NCBI GenBank assembly: GCA_038046785.1
Contig: JBBSVM010000005.1
Location: 1 to 64,000 of the forward strand
DNA from: JAHFTW01 sp038046785
GTDB taxonomy: Archaea > Thermoplasmatota > E2 > JACPAO01 > JAHFTW01
Length of the DNA stretch: 64,000 bases
Reading direction: 5' to 3'
This document shows, one piece after another, positions 16,910-23,217 of the stretch. Every line of letters begins with the position of its first letter. Within the stretch, counting starts at the first letter, position 1. The notes under the pieces are model-generated. The model was given only the letters and a program-made list of their open reading frames with translations. It had not been told where the DNA came from and ran no database searches. The position numbers were made by a program, and so were the translations under genes.

Positions 16910-17338
16910 ATCCCAACCGGAATCAACGCAGCCCGCAAGCTTCAGAAGAACCGCCAGACCGCGCGCTGGTCGGACCGCTACTACGCCCGCCGCACCCTCC
17001 GCCTCAAGGTCAAGTCGGACCCGCTCGGCGGCATCCCGCAGGCCCGCGGCATCGTGACCGAGAAGGTCGGCATCGAGGCCAAGCAGCCCAACTCCGGCAT
17101 CCGCAAGTGCGTGAAGGTCCAGCTCATCCGCAACGGCCGCCAGATCACCGCCTTCGCGGTCGGTGACGGCGCCATCAACTACATCGACGAGCACGACGAA
17201 GTGCTGGTCGAGGGCATCGGTGGCCGCATGGGCCGCTCCTACGGCGACATCCCCGGTGTGCGCTACAAGGTCATCAAAGTCAACAACGTCTCGCTCGACA
17301 TGCTCGTCAAGGGCAAGGCCGAGAAGCCGGTGCGGTGA
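16910..17338 (+). CDS. rpsL: 30S ribosomal protein S12, apparently starting at ATC
   Basis: Decoding-centre ribosomal protein. The core is unmistakable: ARRTLRLKVKSDPLGGIPQA, EAKQPNSGIRKCVKVQLIRN, ITAFAVGDGAINYIDEHDEV and VEGIGGRMGRSYGDIPGVRY. No ATG or GTG lies at the expected N-terminus. From memory, alignment with Thermoplasma S12 (MTNGLYAARK...) places the initiator on ATC 16910 (encoding IPTGINAARK), and GGAGG lies exactly 7 nt before it, giving 142 aa, the usual size. The only in-frame alternatives are TTG 16886, which puts the SD inside the gene, and TTG 16814. Either a non-canonical start or an ATG-to-ATC sequence error is possible. Confidence 0.95.
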   Translation: MPTGINAARKLQKNRQTARWSDRYYARRTLRLKVKSDPLGGIPQARGIVTEKVGIEAKQPNSGIRKCVKVQLIRNGRQITAFAVGDGAINYIDEHDEVLVEGIGGRMGRSYGDIPGVRYKVIKVNNVSLDMLVKGKAEKPVR

Positions 17339-17343
17339 TTGCC

Positions 17344-17994
17344 ATGAGCGACGAAACCACCTCCGAGAACCAACTCGCAACCATCGCCGCCGAGGCCACC
17401 CCGGTCCCGGCCGCCAAGAAGATCGACCTGCCCGAGACCCCGGTCTTCGGCAAGTACACCTCCACCGGCATCCAGTGCACCGATGTCGGCCTCGCCCGCT
17501 ACATCCACTTGGAAGCGGTCGGCCCGATGCACCACTCCGCTCGCCACGGCAACAAGCGCTTCGCGAAGGCGAAGGTGCACGTCGTCGAGCGCCTCATCAA
17601 CGACGTCATGCGCAGCGAGACCTACCAGGGCAAGAAGTCCAAGGCCTACAAGGCGGTCGAGCAGGCGTTCGAGCGCGTTGCCGAGAAGTCCAAGGAGAAC
17701 CCGGTCCAGGTCCTCGTGACCGCCATCGTCAACGCGGCGCCCCGTGAGGAAGTCACCCGGCTGCGCTACGGCGGCATCAACGTCCCGAAGTCGGTCGACG
17801 TGTCGCCCATGCGCCGCCTCGACATCGTCTTGCGCCTCATCGCGACCGGCGCCACCGAGGCCTCCTTCAAGAGCACCAAGCCGATCAGCCAGTGCATCGC
17901 CGAAGAGATCCTCAAGGCGGCCAAGAACGACCCCCAGTCGTACGCCGTCGCCAAGAAGGATGAAGTCGAGCGAATTGCGAAGAGCGCCCGTTAG
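17344..17994 (+). CDS. rpsG: 30S ribosomal protein S7
   Basis: Primary 16S rRNA-binding protein of the small-subunit head (216 aa). Family signatures: NKRFAKAKVHVVERLINDVM, GKKSKAYKAVEQAFERVAEK, NPVQVLVTAIVNAAPREEVT and the archaeal C-terminus AEEILKAAKNDPQSYAVAKK. ATG 17344 is preferred; a GTG at 17335 overlaps the rpsL stop. It forms an operon with rpsL but is not followed by fusA, and the transcript appears to end at the hairpins just downstream. Confidence 0.96.
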   Translation: MSDETTSENQLATIAAEATPVPAAKKIDLPETPVFGKYTSTGIQCTDVGLARYIHLEAVGPMHHSARHGNKRFAKAKVHVVERLINDVMRSETYQGKKSKAYKAVEQAFERVAEKSKENPVQVLVTAIVNAAPREEVTRLRYGGINVPKSVDVSPMRRLDIVLRLIATGATEASFKSTKPISQCIAEEILKAAKNDPQSYAVAKKDEVERIAKSAR

Positions 17995-18132
17995 GGCGCT
18001 CGAAGCAAGTCGTTCGACAGGCCGCGCCGAAGGCGCGGCCGGACCGGCCGGCCGTGCTTGCACGGCCGGGCGGGGTCGAGCGCATCGCCCATAATTTCCC
18101 TCCTTTTCCCTCCCTCTTTCCCTCCCTTTCCC
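17983..18132 (+). terminator. Triple hairpin and pyrimidine tract after rpsG
   Basis: Three perfect hairpins follow each other: AGCGCCC/GGGCGCT across the rpsG stop (17983-18000, loop GTTA), GGCCGCGCC-GAA-GGCGCGGCC (18020-18040) and CCGGCCGTGC-TT-GCACGGCCGG (18048-18069). A run of CCCTCC/TTTT pyrimidines follows to about 18132. The arrangement fits an intrinsic or aCPSF1-type terminator; the C-GAA-G triloop recurs elsewhere in the window. Confidence 0.55.
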
Positions 18133-18154
18133 CCAACAACCTGCGGCCCGAACG

Positions 18155-18160
18155 CTTAAA
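18155..18160 (+). promoter_or_regulatory. TATA element of rpl37ae operon
   Basis: CTTAAA at 18155-18160 lies after the pyrimidine tract. Initiation about 25 nt on would give a leader of about 40 nt ending in GGTGAC before the ATG at 18223. Confidence 0.5.
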
Positions 18161-18222
18161 TCGGCGTTCAAGTCCCCGCAGGTTACCATCTGGCACCCGG
18201 TGCCGGAAACCCCGGTGACTCC

Positions 18223-18513
18223 ATGTCGCACACCAAGAAGGTCGGATCCACGGGCCGCTTCGGTCCCCGCTACGGTGCCCTGCACCGCCGCACGGTCGCC
18301 AACGTCGAGAAGGTCCAGAAGGCCGCTCACCCCTGCAGCCAGTGCGGCGCCGTCGCCGTTTACCGCGAGGGCACTGCCATCTTCATCTGCCAGAAGTGCA
18401 AGTTCACCTTCGCCGGCGGCGCCTACATCCCGCAGACCGGCGCCGGCCAGGGAGCCGCCAAGGCGCTGCGCGCGGTCCAGGACAAGCTGGCCGGTCCGGC
18501 CGCCCTCGAGTAG
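18223..18513 (+). CDS. rpl37ae: 50S ribosomal protein eL43 (L37Ae)
   Basis: Zinc-ribbon protein of the large subunit (96 aa). It starts SHTKKVGSTGRFGPRYGALH, the conserved L37Ae opening, and carries the zinc ligands CSQC (38-41) and CQKC (56-59) around AVAVYREGTAIFI. The C-terminal helix is TGAGQGAAKALRAVQDKLAG. It is followed after 9 nt by rpoP and then pcc1, a typical archaeal trio. Confidence 0.95.
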   Translation: MSHTKKVGSTGRFGPRYGALHRRTVANVEKVQKAAHPCSQCGAVAVYREGTAIFICQKCKFTFAGGAYIPQTGAGQGAAKALRAVQDKLAGPAALE

Positions 18514-18522
18514 GCGATTCTG

Positions 18523-18660
18523 ATGGCCTACAAGTGTGGTGTCTGCAAGAAGCGCGTCGAGTTCAACGCCCAGAACCTCGGCATCCGCTGCCCCTTCTGC
18601 GGCTCCAAGATCTTCTACAAGGAGCGCCCCACCGTCGCCAAGACGCTGAAGGCCGAGTAG
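18523..18660 (+). CDS. rpoP: DNA-directed RNA polymerase subunit Rpo12 (RpoP)
   Basis: A 45-aa zinc-binding RNA polymerase subunit, homologue of eukaryotic Rpb12. MAYKCGVCKKRVEFNAQNLG gives the first CxxC and IRCPFCGSKIFYKERPTVAK the second, with the conserved basic tail. It lies between rpl37ae (9 nt) and pcc1 (18 nt). Confidence 0.95.
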   Translation: MAYKCGVCKKRVEFNAQNLGIRCPFCGSKIFYKERPTVAKTLKAE

Positions 18661-18678
18661 GGACGCCGGACACCCGCC

Positions 18679-18912
18679 GTGCCCCACACCGCCACGCTCA
18701 AGCTGGCGGCCCGCGACATCGAGGCGGCCCGTGCTGTCGCCCAAGCGCTTGCGGTCGAGCTGCGCGACGGTCCCGAGGGCGTCCGCGCCACGTTGCGTGC
18801 CGACGGCCCCGCCGTCGTGGTGGAGTTGCGCGCCGAGGACCTCTCCGGGTTGCGCGCTGCCATCACCGGCATCACTCGGCTCGGCAGCGCCGCCCTGGGA
18901 GCCCTGGCCTGA
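18679..18912 (+). CDS. pcc1: KEOPS complex subunit Pcc1
   Basis: Dimerisation subunit of KEOPS, which installs t6A37 in tRNA (77 aa, GTG start). The sequence follows archaeal Pcc1: HTATLKLAARDIEAARAVAQ, VRATLRADGPAVVVELRAED and LSGLRAAITGITRLGSAALG. Position after rpl37ae-rpoP is conserved in archaea and supports the call, since the protein itself is short. Confidence 0.88.
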   Translation: MPHTATLKLAARDIEAARAVAQALAVELRDGPEGVRATLRADGPAVVVELRAEDLSGLRAAITGITRLGSAALGALA

Positions 18913-18957
18913 CGGGGCGCTGAAACATTCTTCTACGAAGCATCCAATGGCTTGCGC

Positions 18958-19662
18958 ATGCGGTGGTTGGTTGCGGTCGCATGCCTGAGCTTGGTCCTGT
19001 CTGGTTGCGCAAGCAAATCCTCGGAGAGCGACACTTCGTCCGATTCAGATTCCGGTACGGCCTCGAAAGCTCAGACTGCGGGCGCTTCGACTTCCAAGGC
19101 CCCGACCAGCGGCACCGCTACTGGAAGCAAAGCTCCGTCGGGTACGGCAACGGGGACTGCGGCCACTTCGAGCAACAAAGCTCCCGCCATCACGGCGTTC
19201 GCGGCCAACGTCACGGGCCTCAACGCCACGTTCACCCTTGCCGCCACCGACGCCAACAACGACACGCTCAGCTACACCTTGAGCTTCGGCGACGGCTCCG
19301 TCAACGCCACCGGCAGCCTGCCCGCGGCCAACGTCACCTACGCGTTCGCGGCGGCTGGCAACTACACCGCCCAGCTCATCGTCTCGGATGGCAAGCTGAG
19401 CGCCAACCAGACGATCCTCATTGTCGTGGTTGCCCCTCCCGCCGTGGTTCTCTCCACGCAGTGCGAGCGCACACCGACGGCGGAGCTTCCGGGCGCCCTC
19501 TACGTCTTCGAGGGCGATAACGGAAACTGGGTCTTCGCCGAGACGAACGACAAGCCCGGCTTGCAAGTGGAGAACAACCATCCTCTCGACAGCATCCCAG
19601 ATGCTGGGGAACACAATGTGGCCTGGGAAGGCTGCACCGATGGCGACCAGATGATGTTCTAG
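18958..19662 (+). CDS. Lipoprotein with PKD-like domain (array member 1)
   Basis: A 234-aa lipoprotein: lipobox LSGC in LVAVACLSLVLSGCASKSSE, a long Ser/Thr/Gly/Ala linker (about 25-75), then a PKD/Ig-like domain with ATDANNDTLSYTLSFGDGS and YAFAAAGNYTAQLIVSDGK. The C-terminal portion (CERTPTAELPGALYVFEGDN) is specific to this copy. ATG 18958 is preferred over TTG 18952. It is the first of four similar genes up to 22617 and probably displays binding domains at the cell surface. Confidence 0.8.
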   Translation: MRWLVAVACLSLVLSGCASKSSESDTSSDSDSGTASKAQTAGASTSKAPTSGTATGSKAPSGTATGTAATSSNKAPAITAFAANVTGLNATFTLAATDANNDTLSYTLSFGDGSVNATGSLPAANVTYAFAAAGNYTAQLIVSDGKLSANQTILIVVVAPPAVVLSTQCERTPTAELPGALYVFEGDNGNWVFAETNDKPGLQVENNHPLDSIPDAGEHNVAWEGCTDGDQMMF

Positions 19663-19751
19663 CCGAACGAAAACGACCAACGAAGGTCGGAAACAGCCAT
19701 TCTCTCGTTCGGGCGCCAAAAGCTAAACAGGCGCGCGCCAACGGGCACGCG

Positions 19752-20600
19752 ATGAAGGCCCTCCTTGCCTTTGCGTTGCTCGGTGCCCTGCTGCTCGCAG
19801 GTTGCGCCGGTACTTCCAAGACCGACTCGTCCAGCGACAGCACCGGAAGCTCCTCTGTCGCCGGCTCGGCCAGCGGCTCCAAAGCCACCTCCAGCTCGAC
19901 CGGCACCACGAGCAGCCCCGGCACGTCGGCGGGCTCTTCCTCGGGAGCTTCAGAGGCCAACAAAGCTCCGGCCATCAGCGAGTTTAGCGTGAACAACGCG
20001 ACCGGCGTCGCTCCGCTTCAGGTCGCGTTCTCTTTCAACGCGACGGACGCGAACAAGGACGCTCTCACCTACTCGCTCAGCTTCGGCGACGAATCTGCCA
20101 ACGCCACAGGGTCGTTGCCCTCCGCGGTGGTTACACACAGCTTTGCCGCCGCCGGCAACTACACGGCGAAGCTTGTCGTCTCGGACGGCAAGGCCACGGC
20201 GAACAAGACGCTCATCGTCCAAGTCGCGGCGGGTGGGGCGGCCGGCTCCGGCGCCCGCCAGGCGGTCGACCTGTCCTGGGTTGCCAGCGGTGGAACTCGG
20301 ACGTTCCCCCTCGAGTACGGCGACTGCGCGGATGGTCCGATGGTCGGCGTCACGATGGACAGTTTCGTGTTGGACCAGGCCACTGCCGGTCGGCCCTTCA
20401 CCGCCACCATCACAGGAGACACCGCACCCGTCGACTGGTTCATCATCTTCAGTTTGCCCGACTGCAGCGCCGACCTTGAGCGCTTCACCGCCACCGGCGC
20501 GGCCTCCATCACGGGGATTGTTCCCAGTGGTGCGCACGACTACATGATGGTCGCGAGCAACGGTGGAGCAAACCTCGAAGTCCATTACGAGACGGCCTGA
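19752..20600 (+). CDS. Lipoprotein with PKD-like domain (array member 2)
   Basis: A 282-aa paralogue: MKALLAFALLGALLLAGCAG (lipobox LAGC), Ser/Thr/Gly linker to about residue 70, PKD-like domain with NATDANKDALTYSLSFGDES and THSFAAAGNYTAKLVVSDGK, then an all-beta C-terminal domain with GDTAPVDWFIIFSLPDCSAD and THDYMMV-like strands. A CTAAAC element is centred 27 nt upstream of the ATG. It shares about twenty contiguous PKD residues nearly unchanged with its neighbour, pointing to recent duplication. Confidence 0.82.
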   Translation: MKALLAFALLGALLLAGCAGTSKTDSSSDSTGSSSVAGSASGSKATSSSTGTTSSPGTSAGSSSGASEANKAPAISEFSVNNATGVAPLQVAFSFNATDANKDALTYSLSFGDESANATGSLPSAVVTHSFAAAGNYTAKLVVSDGKATANKTLIVQVAAGGAAGSGARQAVDLSWVASGGTRTFPLEYGDCADGPMVGVTMDSFVLDQATAGRPFTATITGDTAPVDWFIIFSLPDCSADLERFTATGAASITGIVPSGAHDYMMVASNGGANLEVHYETA

Positions 20601-20622
20601 ACCTGAACCTGGCTCCAACCAG

Positions 20623-20886
20623 GTGCCAAAGCGAAAGATTCGCCATTCTGTCAATCGTCCTCCTTCTTGCCCTCGCGGGCTCTGCGGGGACGTTGGAGTC
20701 GACCAGATTGTCGTCGAAGTTCGCCGCTTCGGCGAGTGCATCGTCGGCCTTGAGCGGTGTGGCCCCGGCGCGGCGACCTCTGGCGCGGCTGCGACGGGAA
20801 GCGGCTCGGATCCGGAGGGCTTCGTATCCGTTTCTGCCGGAGCGACGGATTGGACTCTCGTGCTCACGCCCCCTAAATCTGCCTAA
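20623..20886 (+). pseudogene. Probable relic of a related lipoprotein or secreted protein
   Basis: Between two array members, one frame encodes a signal-peptide-like stretch (RFAILSIVLLLALAGSAG, about 20637-20690) and the next frame encodes a tail (SDPEGFVSVSAGATDWTLVL then TPP) resembling the C-terminus of array member 4 (NTDYILTLTPPA). They would join only with a frameshift near 20690, and no good start codon is present. I read this as a decayed or truncated copy; chance is possible. The remaining 20887-20957 holds only CCTAAATCC, a possible upstream promoter for the next gene. Confidence 0.35.
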
Positions 20887-20957
20887 ATCCTCCCGTAGAT
20901 TCGCACACCCGTTGGCCTGTCCAGCTTCGCCTTGAGGCGGGCAGTCATGCCAAATCC

Positions 20958-21755
20958 ATGCGTTGGCCCCTGCCGCTCGCCCTCTTCCTGCTCCTGTCCG
21001 GCTGCGCCGCCCCCGACGTCCAGGTCGTGACGGAGACTGCAACCATCACCCAAACGGTGACCGAGACGATTTCGGAGCGCGTCGAAGTTCCTGTCCCGGT
21101 CGAGCCCGCGAACGAGGCGCCTTGGCTGCGTCTCACTGCGCCCAGTCGTGTCCAGGCTGGCGACCTTGCATCGCTTGTGCTGGAAGGCGGCGACAACGAC
21201 GGCCATGTCGTCGTGGCGGATCTCGATTTGAATGCGGACGGCACCGCAGAGTGGCGCGGCTTCATTCCCACCACACTGCAGGCGACCTGGCCGATGGCGG
21301 GCTCGTTCACGGTGCGTGCGAGCGTGAGCGACGGGCGCACCAGCCGCGCGGTCGAGACCTATCTCGAGGTGGCCCCGCCAGCAGTTTTTGCCGCCTCTGG
21401 CAGCTACGAGGTTGGCGCCTCCAGCGAAGGGTGCGCCGCGGTTTCCAGCCTGAACCCGCCCGGCAGGATGGCAAGCAGTTCCTGGACTGTACCGCTTCCC
21501 GCGGCACTTGGCAACGGCTCGTTCCTGGTCGATTTCGCCGCCGGCGACAACCGCACGTTCGCCGGTGTCGCGGCGCTCTTCTTGACTGAGGATTCCGAGT
21601 TGGGTCGCGCCGCCGCCAACGGGACCCGCATCGAAGGAACCATCCCTCGGGGCGCAACTGCGGTGCGGTTTGCCTCCTGCGGCGGCATCGAGGTGACGGT
21701 GCGTTTCACGGCGACGCCGGTCCAGGAAGGCTGGCCGCATCTGCTGGGGTCGTGA
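20958..21755 (+). CDS. Lipoprotein with PKD-like domain (array member 3)
   Basis: A 265-aa lipoprotein: MRWPLPLALFLLLSGCAAPD has lipobox LSGC; a Thr/Val/Glu-rich stalk (TETATITQTVTETISERVEV, about 25-45) replaces the Ser/Gly linker of its neighbours. The domain at 50-140 is PKD/Ig-like (VLEGGDNDGHVVVADLDLNA, WPMAGSFTVRASVSDGRTSR). The C-terminal domain contains two cysteines and WTVPLPAALGNGSFLVDFAA, a pattern of extracellular beta-sandwich modules. Binding target unknown. Confidence 0.8.
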   Translation: MRWPLPLALFLLLSGCAAPDVQVVTETATITQTVTETISERVEVPVPVEPANEAPWLRLTAPSRVQAGDLASLVLEGGDNDGHVVVADLDLNADGTAEWRGFIPTTLQATWPMAGSFTVRASVSDGRTSRAVETYLEVAPPAVFAASGSYEVGASSEGCAAVSSLNPPGRMASSSWTVPLPAALGNGSFLVDFAAGDNRTFAGVAALFLTEDSELGRAAANGTRIEGTIPRGATAVRFASCGGIEVTVRFTATPVQEGWPHLLGS

Positions 21756-21813
21756 CCGCAAGCTTCCCGAATCCACCAAAACGGTTAATCGGCACGAGGG
21801 CCACGCGGAGCAC

Positions 21814-22617
21814 ATGAAGGCGGGTCTCTGTGTCGTTCTCTTCGTTGTGCTTGCATTGGCAGGATGCGCCTCCAACTCGGATTCCTCGTCCACGTCGGAG
21901 GCCGGAACGGCTCAAGCCAGCGCGTCGGGAAGCGCGACCGCACCGGGCAGTTCCACCCGTGCCCCAGCAACGGGGGCCAGCAGTTCAGGCACGACGGGCA
22001 CAACGGCCGCAACCTCGAACCGTCCCCCCCTGGCATCGCTGACGGCCACCTTGAACGGGACGTCGGCGACCTTCGCACTCAATGGCACCGATCCGGACGG
22101 GGACGCGCTCACCTGGTCCCTGTCGTTCGGGGACAGCATGGTCCAGAACGGCACCGCGTTGCCCACCTCGGTCACCCACACCTATGCCTCCGCCGGCAAC
22201 TACACGGCGATCCTCGAGGTCGCCGACGGCAAGCTCGCCTCCAACACGACCTTCGCCTTGCATGTGCTTGGCGCCGTGACGGCATCGGCCCAACCCGTGA
22301 CCTTCACCGGCCATGCCATCCTGCCCGACCCGACGTTCCTGGCGGAAGGGGAGTGCTTCTGGGGCATCCTGGATTCCGCGGGATTTCCTGGCTCCAGCGA
22401 CGTCTCGGGCAACTACCACACGCTGGAGGCGGACTACACGGGATGGTCCTTCGCGTTCGACGTGGATGGGATGGCGGCGCTCTTCGCCAGCGGCGTCGAC
22501 TACCGCGGCGACAAGGCGGCGTCCGGAACCGTGCCGGCGGACGCCGACTCGGTGTTCGCGTGCAGCGAGACGGCGGCCAACACCGATTACATCTTGACTC
22601 TCACCCCTCCGGCGTAA
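21814..22617 (+). CDS. Lipoprotein with PKD-like domain (array member 4)
   Basis: A 267-aa lipoprotein: MKAGLCVVLFVVLALAGCAS, Ser/Thr/Ala linker to about residue 70, PKD-like domain (NGTDPDGDALTWSLSFGDSM, THTYASAGNYTAILEVADGK), then a C-terminal beta domain ending SETAANTDYILTLTPPA. GGTTAATC is centred 27.5 nt before the ATG. The gene order of linker, PKD-like and variable beta domain is the same as in members 1 and 2. Confidence 0.82.
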   Translation: MKAGLCVVLFVVLALAGCASNSDSSSTSEAGTAQASASGSATAPGSSTRAPATGASSSGTTGTTAATSNRPPLASLTATLNGTSATFALNGTDPDGDALTWSLSFGDSMVQNGTALPTSVTHTYASAGNYTAILEVADGKLASNTTFALHVLGAVTASAQPVTFTGHAILPDPTFLAEGECFWGILDSAGFPGSSDVSGNYHTLEADYTGWSFAFDVDGMAALFASGVDYRGDKAASGTVPADADSVFACSETAANTDYILTLTPPA

Positions 22618-22665
22618 GCGTCCCAACTCAAGGCCCTTAAGTGACCCGACAGGGTCGCCCCAGCG

Positions 22666-23217
22666 ATGAACCCGGTAGCGAAGGCGCTCCTGGAGTGCGG
22701 CGCCGTCCAGTTTGGCGAATTCACCCTTACCTCGGGGGCAAAGTCGCGCTACTACGTCGATGTCAAGCGCGCCGCGACCGACCCGGCCACCTTGCGCGTC
22801 GTCGCCAAGGGGTTCGCCGCCCTCGCCACCCGCCTCGGCCCTTTCGATGCGGTCGCCGGCATGGAGCTCGGAGCGGTGCCGCTCGCCACCGCCGTCAGCC
22901 TCGAGTCCAATCTTCCGCTTCTCATCATCCGAAAAGGCGAGCGCAAGCATGGCACCGGCAAGCGCATCGAGGGGCGCGACCCGAAAGGGTGGCGCGTTTT
23001 CGTCGTCGAGGATGTCACCACCTCGGGCGGCTCGACCGTCGAAGCCGTGAAGGTCCTGCGCGAGGCGGGCGCCACCGTCGCCCACGCCGCCGTCGTGGTC
23101 GACCGCGAGTCGGGCGGCGGGGCAGCGCTCGCCGCCGTCCAGGTCGTGCTCCATCCGCTTGCGAAGGTCAGCGAACTTCTTGCCACGCCACAGGCACGCG
23201 CTGCCGGGGTGGTCTAA
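22666..23217 (+). CDS. pyrE: Orotate phosphoribosyltransferase
   Basis: Converts orotate and PRPP to OMP in pyrimidine synthesis (183 aa). N-terminus AVQFGEFTLTSGAKSRYYVD is the OPRT signature, AGMELGAVPLATAVSLE the pyrophosphate loop region, LIIRKGERKHGTGKRIEG the flexible loop, and VFVVEDVTTSGGSTVEAV the PRPP-binding motif. CTTAAG is centred 27.5 nt before the ATG. purD starts on the base after its stop. Confidence 0.95.
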   Translation: MNPVAKALLECGAVQFGEFTLTSGAKSRYYVDVKRAATDPATLRVVAKGFAALATRLGPFDAVAGMELGAVPLATAVSLESNLPLLIIRKGERKHGTGKRIEGRDPKGWRVFVVEDVTTSGGSTVEAVKVLREAGATVAHAAVVVDRESGGGAALAAVQVVLHPLAKVSELLATPQARAAGVV

